A stretch of 64,000 nucleotides of DNA from Candidatus Tectimicrobiota bacterium (GTDB lineage Bacteria; JACPUC01). The stretch lies in contig JACPUC010000011.1 of assembly GCA_016192455.1 (NCBI GenBank), forward strand, positions 1-64,000, given 5' to 3'. Both the position numbers and the translations under genes were made by a program. The stretch's first letter is position 1. Each line of letters begins with the position of its first letter. Positions 43,003 through 52,440 of the stretch are shown here, one piece after another. The notes below the pieces were generated by a model. It was not told the DNA's origin. It made no database searches and saw only the letters and a program-made list of their open reading frames with translations.

Positions 43003-44910
43003 ATGGCCACAGCACCCAGCCACAGTATCGACGCCTTGCTGGAAGCGCAGAAGGTGTACCAGCCGCCGCAGGCGATCCTCGCCCAGGATGCCATCATCAA
43101 GGATTGGGACGCCGAGTACCAGCGTTCGATCCGGCAACCCGAGGCCTTCTGGGAGGAGGAGGCCCGCGCCTTCGAATGGAGCAAGCCCTGGGAGAAGGTC
43201 CTGGAGTGGAACTATCCCTACGCCCGCTGGTTCGTGGGCGGGCAGACCAACATCACCATCAACGCCCTTGACCGCCACACTCGCACCTGGCGCAAGAACA
43301 AGGCGGCCCTCATCTGGACCGCCGAGGACGGCAGCGAGCGCATCCTGACCTATGGGCAGCTCCTGCACTGGGTGAACAAGACCGCCAACGCCTTGAAAAA
43401 CCTTGGAATCGTCAAAGGCGACCGCGTCTGCATCTACATGCCGCTGACGCCGGAGGGGATCATCACCATGCTGGCGTGCGCCCGTCTCGGCGCCATCCAC
43501 AACGTCGTCTACGCCGGCTTCAGCCGCCAAGCGCTGCGCGACCGCATCGTGGACGCCCAGGCGAAGCTCCTCGTCTGCGCCGACGCGAGCTGGCGGCGCG
43601 GCAAGGCGGTGGACTTGAAGGCGATCGTGGATGACGCCGTCGCCGGCCTCGACGTGGTGGAGACCGTCCTCGTGCACCGCCGCCGCCAGCCGAAGATCGA
43701 GCTGAAAGGCAGGGAGCGCGATTTCACCGACCTCGTCAGCGCCGCCTCCCACCACTGCGAGGCCGAGGTGATGGACGCCGAGGACCCGCTCTTCATCCTC
43801 TACACCTCCGGCACCACCGGCAAGCCGAAAGGCGTCGTCATGGTGCACGGCGGCTACATGGTCGGCACCACCTACCACGCCAGGGCGTTCTGGAACCTCG
43901 GCGACAACGACGTCTACCTCTGCACCTCGGACATCGGCTGGATCGTCGGCCACAGCTACATCGTCTATGCGCCGTTCTGCCTCGGCGTCACCTGTCTGGT
44001 GCGCGAAGGGGCCCCCGACTACCCCGACCCCGGAGTTTTCTACCGCCTCATCGAGCAGTACGGCGTGACGCGCATCTTCACCGCGCCGACCCTGGTGCGT
44101 ATGCTCATGAAGTACGGCAGCGACCTGGCCCGCCGCTACGACCTCTCCAGCCTGCGTCAGCTCACCTGCGCCGGCGAGCCGATGAACCCCGAAGCCTGGG
44201 AGTGGGCTTACGCCCATATCTGCGGCGCGGGGCACGCCTGGATGTGCGACAACATGTGGCAGACCGAGACCGGCGGGCCGCTCGTCTGCAGCCCCCTCAC
44301 CAAGCCGGGAAAGCCCGGCTGGTGCGGCCTGCCGACCATCGGCACGGTCGCCGACGTGGTCGATGGTCAGGGAAACTCGCTGCCGCCCGGCAAGGGAGGC
44401 AACTTCGTCATCAAGAACCCCTGGCCGCACATGTTCCGCACCGTCTTCGGCGACGCCAGCCGCTACGAGGAGTACTGGACCACCTTGCCGAACTGCTACA
44501 TGACCGGCGACATCGCCACCAAGGACCACGACGGCTACATCATGTTCCTGGGGCGCTCGGACGATGTCCTGAACGTCGCCGGGCACCGCATCGGCACGGC
44601 TGACGTGGAGAGCACCCTGGTGAGCCACCCGGCGGTGGCCGAGGCGGCGGTCATCGGCAAGCCGGACGAAATCCGCGGCGAGGCGATCAAGGCGTTCGTC
44701 ACCCTGGTCGCCAGCGAGAGCCCCTCCGAGGAAATGCGCCGGCAGCTCGTGCGCCACGTCCAGGAGAACCTCGGGCCGATCGCCGCACCGTCGGAGATCG
44801 ACTTCGTGGACAAGCTGCCGAAGACCCGCAGCGGCAAGATCATGCGCCGCTACCTGAAGGCCCTCGAACTGGGCGACGACCCGGGCGACCTGTCAACGAT
44901 AGAGGATTAG
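43003..44910 (+). CDS. Acetyl-CoA synthetase-like AMP-forming acyl-CoA ligase
   Basis: The protein has 635 residues (MATAPSHSIDALLEAQKVY). The Acs-type N-terminal domain is present (EAFWEEEARAFEWSKPWEKVLEW), then the P-loop-like LFILYTSGTTGKPKGVVMVHGGYM, DNMWQTETGGPLV and YMTGDIATKDHDGYIMFLGRSDDVLNVAGHRIGTADVES. The catalytic lysine near the end (KTRSGKIMRRYLKAL) is the site that is acetylated in Acs. It activates acetate or a short carboxylic acid to the CoA thioester. Propionyl or acryloyl specificity cannot be excluded, so no symbol is given. Confidence 0.9.
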   Translation: MATAPSHSIDALLEAQKVYQPPQAILAQDAIIKDWDAEYQRSIRQPEAFWEEEARAFEWSKPWEKVLEWNYPYARWFVGGQTNITINALDRHTRTWRKNKAALIWTAEDGSERILTYGQLLHWVNKTANALKNLGIVKGDRVCIYMPLTPEGIITMLACARLGAIHNVVYAGFSRQALRDRIVDAQAKLLVCADASWRRGKAVDLKAIVDDAVAGLDVVETVLVHRRRQPKIELKGRERDFTDLVSAASHHCEAEVMDAEDPLFILYTSGTTGKPKGVVMVHGGYMVGTTYHARAFWNLGDNDVYLCTSDIGWIVGHSYIVYAPFCLGVTCLVREGAPDYPDPGVFYRLIEQYGVTRIFTAPTLVRMLMKYGSDLARRYDLSSLRQLTCAGEPMNPEAWEWAYAHICGAGHAWMCDNMWQTETGGPLVCSPLTKPGKPGWCGLPTIGTVADVVDGQGNSLPPGKGGNFVIKNPWPHMFRTVFGDASRYEEYWTTLPNCYMTGDIATKDHDGYIMFLGRSDDVLNVAGHRIGTADVESTLVSHPAVAEAAVIGKPDEIRGEAIKAFVTLVASESPSEEMRRQLVRHVQENLGPIAAPSEIDFVDKLPKTRSGKIMRRYLKALELGDDPGDLSTIED

Positions 44911-44974
44911 GGGGGATGAGGCAGGGAGATCGTGGCGCGAGGGCGATACGTGGCTCACCCACGCCCCCTGTCCC

Positions 44975-45015
44975 CCCGAGCCGTAGGGGCGGTTCGCGAA
45001 CCGCCCCCACGATTA
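44975..45015. repeat. CGGTTCGCGAACCG palindrome, isolated copy
   Basis: gtaggggcgg/ttcgcgaacc/gcccccac at 44983-45010 is a 28-base palindrome with one mismatch to the copies at 29.1 and 52.86 kb. It lies between the convergent ligase and DinB-like genes and may serve as a terminator. Confidence 0.75.
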
Positions 45016-45124
45016 GGGCTGCGCCTACCTGCCGCCTGTTCGCCGTCAGGCGGGGCAGGCAGGCGAGGGGGCAATGCTCCCTCGCTTCAAAACCTGCCCC
45101 TGCTCTGAAGCGGGGCCGGCGCCT

Positions 45125-45652
45125 CTACGCCCCTAACCACCCTTTCCCTTGCCGCAGGCCGCGCAGGTAGGCGATCTGGCCGGCGTGCTGCAGGTTGTCG
45201 CTGAGGATGCTGATGAGGCGCACCCCCACCGTCGGCAGGGGTTGATACTGCGGCTCGTTCAGCTCGCGCCCGAGGCCCGCGTCCGAGAGCGCGGCGAGGT
45301 AGCCTTTCGAGCGCTCGTAGACGGCGCGGTGGTAGGCCAGGAGCGTCTCGGCGTCGGCGGCCTGGAAGCGGGCGACCTCGTCGCTGCCGTGGCCGAAGCC
45401 GATGTCCTGCGCGTCCGCCGGGCGGTCGAACTTGGCGTGCCAGCCGTCGCTGAGGTAGAGCTGCGGCGCGTCGAGGAGCGCCGCGATATGGTGATCCTGC
45501 ACCCGCGTCAGGTGCCAGGCTAGCCAGCCCATCGAGTTGCCGTCCGGCCGCGGCTGCCAGCGTAGGTCCTCCGGCGACAGGCCGGTCAACGCTTTTCTTA
45601 GAATCTGGTAGATGCGCCCATAGCCATCAACAAGCAGCTCCTGCCACCGCAT
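45125..45652 (-). CDS. DinB/YfiT-like four-helix protein
   Basis: The protein has 175 residues from ATG at 45652 (MRWQELLVDGYGRIYQILRKAL). It follows the DinB-superfamily plan: an N-terminal helix, LSPEDLRWQPRPDGNSMGWLAWHLTRVQDHHIAAL with the first metal His, and DNLQHAGQIAYLRGLRQGKG with the C-terminal H-x3-H-type site. Known members are metal-dependent thiol transferases (mycothiol or bacillithiol related) or unassigned hydrolases. The function here is not known. Single gene. Confidence 0.78.
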   Translation of the reverse strand: MRWQELLVDGYGRIYQILRKALTGLSPEDLRWQPRPDGNSMGWLAWHLTRVQDHHIAALLDAPQLYLSDGWHAKFDRPADAQDIGFGHGSDEVARFQAADAETLLAYHRAVYERSKGYLAALSDAGLGRELNEPQYQPLPTVGVRLISILSDNLQHAGQIAYLRGLRQGKGWLGA

Positions 45653-45874
45653 CGCTTCCGCTCTCCTTCCACTATTGCGTCTGGATCGCCTCTCCGCCCC
45701 TCCGGACCGGCTTTCCTGCGATCCGGCCTGGAAGTGCGACCGGGCGGCCGGCCTCCGCCAGCCACCCGGCTGCCTGCACGTCGCCACCCTGGAGGGAGCA
45801 ACGCTCGCCCACGCCTCTCCTCCCCTGCCGGTTGCAGAACGCCGCGGCGGATTGAAGGGGCGCCGACTGCTCCG

Positions 45875-46903
45875 CTACTTCATCTTCTTCATGCGCTCGG
45901 TGGCGGCTTTGATCTGCGACAGATCGGTGTACTTGCGCACGTCGATGGTCCCCTTCGTGATGCCGGTCTCCTGGAGGAGATTGACGTTGCGCTGCAGGGC
46001 GTCGAGATCAGGGATGCCGTTGGGATCGTGGTAGAAATCCTCCTTAGTGAGGAACCACTCTTCAAAGGCGGAGCGCGGTTGCTTGCTCACCTTGGCGGTG
46101 ATGTCGAGGGCCTCGTTGCGGTTCTTCGGATCGAGCCACCATGCCAGGGCGCGCAGCCAATCATCCCAAAAATCGCGCAGCACCACCTCGTTCTTCTTCA
46201 AGAACTCGGGGCGCATGACGAGGATGACGAACTGGTTGCGCCCGGTGGCCTCGGTGCCGGTGAAGATCGTTTTTAGGCCGCCCTTCTTCTTGGCGATGGA
46301 GTAGAACGGCTGCACGAGGACGCCGGCGTCGATCTTGCCCTCGCGCAGGAAGGTCTCGATGTGCGGGAAAGCGACCTCCACGACCTGATAGTCCTTCTTG
46401 AACGTCATCCCGTGCTTCGCCATGACGGCCCGCATAGCGGCGTCCACCCCGGCGCCGAAGACGTTGATGGCGATGGTCTTGCCGCGCAGGTCTTCAACTT
46501 TCTTGTAGCCGGATTTCTCCGTCACCATCCAGGGGATCGCCATGTAACCCGGCACGCCGTCCTGGAACAGGTCGGCCACGACGCGCAGGTCGAGCTTGGC
46601 GTTCATGATGGCATTGGCGAAGCTCGAAAAAGCCAGCGACGCGCCCTCGAGCTCGCCCGCCGCCAGCGCCTGAATCTGCGGCGAGCTGCCCTGGAAATGG
46701 AAGTACTCCACAACGTAGGACTTGCCGTAATTCTTCAGGATGTCGGTCTTCTGGTACAGCATGATGTTCCAGTCCACCGGCGCGACGACGTAGCCCATGC
46801 GGATTTTCAGGGGTGCGGCCTGGAGCTCGCCCGCCGGCATGGCGAGGAGCGCCAGCACAACGACGAGAGTGAGAATACACGCGCGCCTGACCTGTCGGTT
46901 CAT
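45875..46903 (-). CDS. ABC transporter substrate-binding protein (NMT1/SsuA-like), orphan
   Basis: The protein has 342 residues with a clear signal peptide (residues 1-29, ACILTLVVVLALLAMPAGELQA). The mature part is a periplasmic binding protein type II of the nitrate/sulfonate/taurine group (KIRMGYVVAPVDWNIMLYQKTDILKNYGKSYVVEYFHFQG; VEDLRGKTIAINVFGAGVDAAMRAVMAKHGM). It is only distantly similar to the paired proteins at 23.5-25.8 kb. No permease or ATPase lies nearby, so it may feed an importer elsewhere. GGAGGAGG precedes the start. Confidence 0.87.
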   Translation of the reverse strand: MNRQVRRACILTLVVVLALLAMPAGELQAAPLKIRMGYVVAPVDWNIMLYQKTDILKNYGKSYVVEYFHFQGSSPQIQALAAGELEGASLAFSSFANAIMNAKLDLRVVADLFQDGVPGYMAIPWMVTEKSGYKKVEDLRGKTIAINVFGAGVDAAMRAVMAKHGMTFKKDYQVVEVAFPHIETFLREGKIDAGVLVQPFYSIAKKKGGLKTIFTGTEATGRNQFVILVMRPEFLKKNEVVLRDFWDDWLRALAWWLDPKNRNEALDITAKVSKQPRSAFEEWFLTKEDFYHDPNGIPDLDALQRNVNLLQETGITKGTIDVRKYTDLSQIKAATERMKKMK

Positions 46904-47277
46904 CGGTCCTCCTCCTCAGATGATGCTGACGGATGACGGATGGGGCCGGCCTGGGTGCGGGGCGAGGCCGCTGCGATCCTCCCCCGGGAAGTGCGCCGGC
47001 ATCGCCACGGTGGCCGTGGCTGGCATTATGGGAAACGTGGCGAAAGATTGTCAATGCGGTCGGCGGGCCTGGCGGGGAACAACGAGGCTGGGAAGTAAGG
47101 GGACACCTGCACAACGTGAACGACGGTGCCCCTGCGGCAGCCGACGCCGAGCCGGGGTGGGCGCGGGCGCGGCCGCCTCAGGAGAAGCCGCGCTGCGCCC
47201 CTGGACCTTGCACCGCAGGCGCGGGCCGTGGCGCGCCGGGGGGACCGACGCGCCGGCCAGGACCGCCGCAGGCCGCT
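46904..47277. other. Intergenic region, no gene
   Basis: About 375 bases upstream of the binding-protein gene and downstream of the RNase gene, both on the minus strand. The plus-strand ORFs here continue into the shadow of the RNase tail. The promoter of the binding-protein gene should be here. Confidence 0.4.
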
Positions 47278-50001
47278 TCAGGCGTCGCCGGAAGGAGCCG
47301 CGCCCGCGGCCGGCGGTTGATCGGGAGCACTTGCCGCGGGCGTCGAGGGGGCTGCATCGGGTTTCTTGATCCCGGCCGCGCGGCCAGACCTGCGCCTGGG
47401 GGAGCGCGGGCGCGCCGCCGCGCCGCCGCGCGACCCGGCGGGTGCCGCCTCCCCGCCTTGCCGGCCGGCTGCCTTGGGGGCCGAGCCCTCGCCCGCCGCG
47501 CCCTCTTCCGCCTGCGGCGCGCGGCTGGCTGCCGTCGCGGGGGCCTCGCCTGCCGCCGGCGGCGACGCCCTTCTCGAGCGTGGCGGCCGTCGACGGGGGC
47601 GCCTGGCGGCAGCGACTTTCTCCCTGGCGCCTGTCGCCTGATCTGATGCGGGCGCCTGCTCGGCGGCAGGGGTGTCCGCGGTTGCCGCTTCCCTCGTTGG
47701 AGGCTGAGGAGCAGCGGCTGCTTTCGGCTTCAGCGGCGGCCGCGCCTCGGCTGGGGGTGTGGCGCCGCGCTGCTTTGGACCCCCCTCGCCGGGGAGGGCC
47801 ACCGAGGTTGCCTCGATCACAAACGGGGCGCTGACGCGGCGATCCGGGCGCACCGGCCGCTGCCCGGTCGGCTGCGTGGTCGGCGCCTGCTGCGCGGCCG
47901 CGGCTACCTGCGCCCCGCCGGGCAGGCCAACCTGCCGCGTCTCCGCCGCCGTGGCGCCGCGCGCCGGCTGCTGGGCGACCTTGGTGGGCGCCTCCGCCTT
48001 GGCCTGCGCTGGGGCGGCTGGAACGGGGCGCGGCGGACGTTGGACGCCTGGCCGGGGAGGACGACGCTCTCGTCCCCTCCCCTCTTCTCCTCGGCCGCGC
48101 GGGCGAGGCGCGGAGGGTCTCTCAGGGCGCCTGCCGGCAGCGGACGGGGCGGCAGTTCTGCCCGAGTTCGTGCCGCCGGCAACCTCCGCTTTCTCCGCCT
48201 CCTCCGCGGCGGCCGGCTCGCCCGCCGCCCGCGGCCCGAGGCCCGCGCGTCCATTGCCCTGCGCCGCCTCCTCCGCCTCGCCCTTGCCGCGCCGACGCCG
48301 CGACCGCCGCCGCCCGCCACGGCTGCGCCGCTTGCGCTTCTCCGCCGCAGCTGCCTCCTCCCGCGCCTCGCCGGCGGGGACCGCCGTCACCAGCGCCTCG
48401 CTCTCCTGCGCCTCGCCGGCCACGGCCTCCGCCCGCGCCGCGGCGATCTCCACCTGTTCCTTCGGCAGCCTCTCCTCCGCCGCGGCGGCCTCTTTCCCTT
48501 TCTTCTCCTCCCGCGGCGGCTGCTTTACGTATTCCCATTGAGGCTCGCCGTCCTTCAGGCCTGGCGTCCCTTCCAGAATGATGGTCATGCCGTGGTCGCG
48601 TTCGATCTGATTGAGGTCCTCCCGCTTCTGGTTCAGGAGGTAGCTGGCGATCTCCGGGGAGATGCGCCCGCGGATGAGCTGGTAGGTGTTCGTCGTGGCG
48701 GCATCCTGGAGCTGCCGCAGGATGGCGAGGGCCGCGGATTCGCGCGACTTCACCAGGCCGCTCCCCTGGCAGGTCTGGCAGGTGACGTACGAGCCTTCCT
48801 GGATGGCGGCGCGCATGCGCTGGCGCGACAACTCGAGCAGGCCGAACTTCGAGATGCGCGACACCTGCACCTTCGCCTTGTCTTTCTTCAAATCCGCCCG
48901 CAGGACACGCTCCACCTCGCTGCGGTGCTCGGCTTCGTACATGTCGATGAAGTCGATGACGACGAGGCCGCCGAGGTCCCGCAAACGGAGCTGGCGGGCG
49001 GCTTCCACCGCCGCTTCCAAGTTGGTGGTGAGCGCGGTCTCCTCGATCCCCCGGGCGCGCGTCGCGCGGCCGGAGTTGACGTCGATCGAAACCAGGGCCT
49101 CCGTCGGCTCGATGACGATGCTGCCGCCGGACCTGAGCAGCACCTTCTTGTTGTAGATCGCCTCGATCTGCGGCTCGATCTTGTGGTGCGAGAAGATCGG
49201 CTGCCGCTCGCTGAAGAGCTTCACCCGCCGCAGGTAGCGGGGCATCACCATCTTGATGAACTCGCGCGTCTGGCGGTAGACCTCCTTGTCGTCAATGAGC
49301 ACCTGCTCGATGTCCGGCATGAAGTAGTCGCGAATGGTGCGGATGATGAGGTCGCGCTCTTTGTAAACCAGGGCGGGAACCGTCTTCTCCTGGGCGCTCG
49401 TCTCGATGGTCGTCCAGAGCTTCACGAGGTAGTTGAGGTCGCTGGTGATCTCGGTCTTCGTGCGTCCCAGGCCGGCGGTGCGCACGATGAAGCCCATGTT
49501 CTTCGGCGGCTCGAGCTGCGTCAGAATCTCCTTCAGTTTCTTGCGCTCCGCCTCGTCTTCGATCTTGCGCGACACGCGCGTGGCGCCGCCGATATGCGGC
49601 ATGAGAACGAGGTAGCGCCCCGGCAGCGAGATGTGCGTGGTGAGCGCCGCCCCCTTCGTGCCCATAGCTTCCTTGACAACCTGGACCATCACCTCCTGCT
49701 TGCGTTTCAGCACCTCCTGGATGCGGGGATGCCCGCCGGGCCCCAGCGCCGCCCCCGGCCTGATGTAGTACTTCGGATGCACGTCGCCGATCGGCAGGAA
49801 CCCATCCCGCACGCCGCCGTACTCGACGAAGGCCGCCTGAAAACTGGGCTCGATCTTGACGATCTGCCCCTTGTAGATGTTGCCCTTGATCTGCTCGCGG
49901 CTGGCAGTCTCGGTGTAGATGTCCTCGAGAACGCCGTTCTCGACCACGGCGACGCGACTCTCTTCTTCGTCGCGCGCGTTAATCAGCAGCAGTTTTCCCA
50001 T
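47278..50001 (-). CDS. rng: Ribonuclease E/G family endoribonuclease with long disordered tail
   Basis: The protein has 907 residues. The catalytic half matches RNase E/G: S1-type RNA-binding start (NIYKGQIVKIEPSFQAAFVEYG), DNase-like catalytic residues D307 in VSIDVNSG and D350 in VVIDFIDM, and the zinc-link cysteines C408 and C411 in VTCQTCQGSGLVKS. Residues from about 505 to the end are extremely rich in Ala, Arg, Pro and Glu (for example KRKRRSRGGRRRSRRRRGK), like the RNA-binding and degradosome-scaffold tail of RNase E. It matures rRNA and starts mRNA decay. Whether it is called RNase E or G is a matter of definition. Confidence 0.9.
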   Translation of the reverse strand: MGKLLLINARDEEESRVAVVENGVLEDIYTETASREQIKGNIYKGQIVKIEPSFQAAFVEYGGVRDGFLPIGDVHPKYYIRPGAALGPGGHPRIQEVLKRKQEVMVQVVKEAMGTKGAALTTHISLPGRYLVLMPHIGGATRVSRKIEDEAERKKLKEILTQLEPPKNMGFIVRTAGLGRTKTEITSDLNYLVKLWTTIETSAQEKTVPALVYKERDLIIRTIRDYFMPDIEQVLIDDKEVYRQTREFIKMVMPRYLRRVKLFSERQPIFSHHKIEPQIEAIYNKKVLLRSGGSIVIEPTEALVSIDVNSGRATRARGIEETALTTNLEAAVEAARQLRLRDLGGLVVIDFIDMYEAEHRSEVERVLRADLKKDKAKVQVSRISKFGLLELSRQRMRAAIQEGSYVTCQTCQGSGLVKSRESAALAILRQLQDAATTNTYQLIRGRISPEIASYLLNQKREDLNQIERDHGMTIILEGTPGLKDGEPQWEYVKQPPREEKKGKEAAAAEERLPKEQVEIAAARAEAVAGEAQESEALVTAVPAGEAREEAAAAEKRKRRSRGGRRRSRRRRGKGEAEEAAQGNGRAGLGPRAAGEPAAAEEAEKAEVAGGTNSGRTAAPSAAGRRPERPSAPRPRGRGEEGRGRERRPPRPGVQRPPRPVPAAPAQAKAEAPTKVAQQPARGATAAETRQVGLPGGAQVAAAAQQAPTTQPTGQRPVRPDRRVSAPFVIEATSVALPGEGGPKQRGATPPAEARPPLKPKAAAAPQPPTREAATADTPAAEQAPASDQATGAREKVAAARRPRRRPPRSRRASPPAAGEAPATAASRAPQAEEGAAGEGSAPKAAGRQGGEAAPAGSRGGAAARPRSPRRRSGRAAGIKKPDAAPSTPAASAPDQPPAAGAAPSGDA

Positions 50002-50465
50002 TCAGGGTTCCTTCAGGAGTTGGACCACAGCCCACACGAAGCCAACAACTTCGTTGAAGAAAGAAGCGGCGGGAGCTGGAAGTCAAAGGTGAACACGCAG
50101 GGGAGAAGGGGGTTGCGCCAGACAATGGGTGTCTCTTCAGAAACGGAGTCATATGCCAAGTGTACATACTATACACCATCCGCGCCTCACCTGCAAAGGA
50201 AGAAGCAATCCCGACGGCAAACCCCGCCCGGCGCCCCGGCCGCATCGCCGCCACGGCCGCGACGCCTTCGCGCCGGCAGTCGCCAAGCGCGCCGCGCCAT
50301 GCTAGAGTGGGAGGGAGCGGGAGGGCGGACCTGCCGCCCGCGTCCCCCGGTGCGCCAGGCGCGCCGCATCATTGCCACGTGCCGGGCGCGGGCCGCGCAA
50401 CGGAGACGCCTCAAGGTCTCGGGGCTGCGTGAGCGCGACGGGCCCCGCTCGCCGCTGAGGGTGCC
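50002..50465. other. Divergent promoter region of the RNase and pyrK genes
   Basis: About 460 bases without a gene. It contains the candidate promoter at 50168-50196 and a 135-base leader before the RNase start, long enough for autoregulation by the RNase, as known for rne; no specific hairpin could be assigned. Confidence 0.4.
50168..50196 (-). promoter_or_regulatory. Candidate sigma70-type promoter of the RNase gene
   Basis: On the minus strand TTGCAG is followed after exactly 17 bases by TATAGT, five of six matches to the -10 consensus. It points to the RNase gene about 165 bases downstream. Confidence 0.4.
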
Positions 50466-51272
50466 ATGCCCGGTGAACTCGCCATGCCCGCCGCGCCGCC
50501 GCAGCGCTACCACGTGCGCGCCCGCGTTGTCGCCCATGAGCCGCTGGGGGGCAAGTACCGCCGCATGGTGCTCGAGGCCCCGCAGGTGGCGGCTCATGCC
50601 CGCCCCGGGCAGTTCATCCACGTCGACTGCTCGCAGGGCTGGGTGCCATTCTGGCGCCGACCGTTCAGCCTCTCGGGGCGCAGCGGCGACTGCATCTCCT
50701 TCATCTACGCCGTGGTGGGGCCGGGGACGCGGAACCTGGCGAAACGCCGCCTCGCCGAGGAGGTGGATTTCCTCGGCCCGCTGGGCAACGGCTTTCATCT
50801 CCACCCCACCGCCTCGCCCTTGATCTTCGTGGGCGGAGGCTATGGGGTCACCCCCTTCTTCTGGCTTCTCGAGCAGGCGGCCGGCCGCGCCGTCCACCTC
50901 ATCCACGGCGCCCGCAGCGCAAGCGAGCTGCTGCGCGCCGCGCCAAACGGGGCGCAGGTCATGTATACTACCGATGACGGCAGCTACGGCGAGCGCGGCC
51001 TCGTCACCGATGCGCTGCGGCGGCGGCTCAGCTCGCCCTCGGCTCGACAGGCCGCCGTCTACGCCTGCGGGCCTCGTCCCATGCTGCGCGCCGTGGCGCT
51101 CCTGGCGCGGGAGTTCGGCGTGCCCTGCCAGGTGGCGATGGAGGAGCTGATGGCCTGCGGCGTCGGCGGCTGCTTCGGCTGCGCCGTCAAGGTGCGCGGC
51201 GCCTACCGGCTGGTCTGCCGCGATGGGCCGGTCTTTGCCGCGGACGAGGTGGACTGGGATGAGCCAGCATGA
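50466..51272 (+). CDS. pyrK: Dihydroorotate dehydrogenase electron transfer subunit PyrK
   Basis: The protein has 268 residues, starting MPGELAMPAAPPQRYHVRA. It is an FAD and [2Fe-2S] oxidoreductase: FAD-binding RRPFSLSG, NAD-binding start LIFVGGGYGVTPFF, CGPRPMLRAV, and cluster cysteines in ACGVGGCFGCAVKVRGAYRLVCRDG (C-x4-C-x2-C-x11-C). PyrK lets the class 1B dihydroorotate dehydrogenase PyrD use NAD+. The gene overlaps pyrD by 14 bases, so the two are coupled. Confidence 0.93.
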   Translation: MPGELAMPAAPPQRYHVRARVVAHEPLGGKYRRMVLEAPQVAAHARPGQFIHVDCSQGWVPFWRRPFSLSGRSGDCISFIYAVVGPGTRNLAKRRLAEEVDFLGPLGNGFHLHPTASPLIFVGGGYGVTPFFWLLEQAAGRAVHLIHGARSASELLRAAPNGAQVMYTTDDGSYGERGLVTDALRRRLSSPSARQAAVYACGPRPMLRAVALLAREFGVPCQVAMEELMACGVGGCFGCAVKVRGAYRLVCRDGPVFAADEVDWDEPA

Positions 51273-52299
51273 TGCAACCACCGACCGCGCGCCGGGCCGC
51301 GCCCCCGCCGCGCCGGCGAAGGGCGGCTCCGCGCCGTCGCTCGAACCCTCCCCGGCGCTCGACCTGGGCGTGCAGCTCGGCGGCCTGCGCCTGAAGAACC
51401 CGGTGCTGACGGCCTCGGGCACCTGCGGCTACGGCGAGGTCTACGGCGATCTCATCGACTACAACCGCCTCGGCGGCCTGATGTTGAAGGGGACCTACCT
51501 CGAACCGAAGCTGGGCAACCCGCCGCCGCGCATCGTCGAGACGCCCGCCGGCATGCTCAACTCGATTGGGCTGCAAGGGGTCGGCGTCGAGGCCTTCCTG
51601 CGGGACAAGCTGCCGGCGCTGCGCCGCCTCGACACGGCGATCATCCTCAACATCAACGGCTCCACGGTGGACGAGTTCGCCGAGCTGGCGGCGCGCCTGA
51701 ACGGCGTCGCGGGCCTGCACGCTCTCGAGGTGAACATCTCCTGCCCGAACGTGAAGGTGGGGGGCATGGAGTTCGGCGTTGATCCGCGCGCCGCCCGCGA
51801 GGTCACGGAGGCGGTTTGCCGCGCCTCGGAGCTGCCGGTGATCGTCAAGCTGACGCCGAACGTCACGGACATCACGGTGATCGCCCGCGCCGTGGAGGAC
51901 GGCGGCGCCGCGGCGCTGTCGGTCATCAACACCCTGCGCGCCATGAGCATCGACGTGCGCACCCGCCGCCCGAAGCTCGCCAGCATCACCGGCGGCCTCT
52001 CCGGCCCCGCCATCCGCCCGGTGGCGGTGCGCATGGTGTGGGAGACGGCGCGGGCGGTGCGCATCCCCATCATCGGCATGGGCGGCATCACCACCGCCGA
52101 GGACGCCCTCGAGTTCCTCATCGCCGGCGCCGGCGCCGTCGCCGTCGGCACTGCCAGCTTCCACAACCCCAGCGCCCCCCTCGCCGTGCTCGACGGCATC
52201 GAAGCCTACCTGCGCGAACAGGGGATGACGCGCCTGAGGGACATCGTGGGGAGCCTGGAGACTGCGTTGTACCGTTCAACCAAAATGGAGGAGAAGTGA
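51259..52299 (+). CDS. pyrD: Dihydroorotate dehydrogenase, class 1B catalytic subunit
   Basis: The protein has 346 residues from ATG at 51259, inside the end of pyrK. After a 35-residue Ala/Pro-rich N-terminus the FMN barrel begins: VQLGGLRLKNPVLTASGTCGYG, the substrate loop NSIGLQGVGVEAF, the catalytic cysteine in LEVNISCPNVKVGG, the lysine in PVIVKLTPNV, and IPIIGMGGITTAEDALEFLIAGAGAVAVGTA. It oxidises dihydroorotate to orotate in pyrimidine synthesis. Its last 280 bases are duplicated at 52.47-52.74 kb. Confidence 0.95.
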   Translation: MSQHDATTDRAPGRAPAAPAKGGSAPSLEPSPALDLGVQLGGLRLKNPVLTASGTCGYGEVYGDLIDYNRLGGLMLKGTYLEPKLGNPPPRIVETPAGMLNSIGLQGVGVEAFLRDKLPALRRLDTAIILNINGSTVDEFAELAARLNGVAGLHALEVNISCPNVKVGGMEFGVDPRAAREVTEAVCRASELPVIVKLTPNVTDITVIARAVEDGGAAALSVINTLRAMSIDVRTRRPKLASITGGLSGPAIRPVAVRMVWETARAVRIPIIGMGGITTAEDALEFLIAGAGAVAVGTASFHNPSAPLAVLDGIEAYLREQGMTRLRDIVGSLETALYRSTKMEEK

Positions 52300-52300
52300 A

Positions 52301-52438
52301 ATGGCAAAAGGCAAAACCGGAAAAATCGGGCGCGATGCAAAGAGCGGAAAGTCCATCCCCGTGAAGGAGCCAAAGCAGCGTCCCAAGACCACAGTGGTTG
52401 AGACCACCCCCCGCAAGTCCAAGAAAGCAGGAAAGTGA
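52301..52438 (+). CDS. Small basic protein, 45 residues, function unknown
   Basis: ATG at 52301 follows the pyrD stop closely and has GGAGGAG upstream. The product opens MAKGKTGKIGRDAKSGKSIP and ends TTPRKSKKAGK; a quarter of it is lysine. The IPVKEPKQRPKTTVVET core resembles a widespread family of tiny basic proteins that are usually left as hypothetical or labelled multidrug transporter without evidence. It is too short for the ORF track. It is probably co-transcribed with pyrKD and lies exactly between pyrD and the duplicated pyrD tail. Confidence 0.65.
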   Translation: MAKGKTGKIGRDAKSGKSIPVKEPKQRPKTTVVETTPRKSKKAGK

Positions 52439-52440
52439 CG

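Noticed and set aside
48040-50823. 927-residue plus-strand ORF over the RNase gene
   Set aside because: Shadow ORF; its composition mirrors the RNase codons and it has no recognisable domain.
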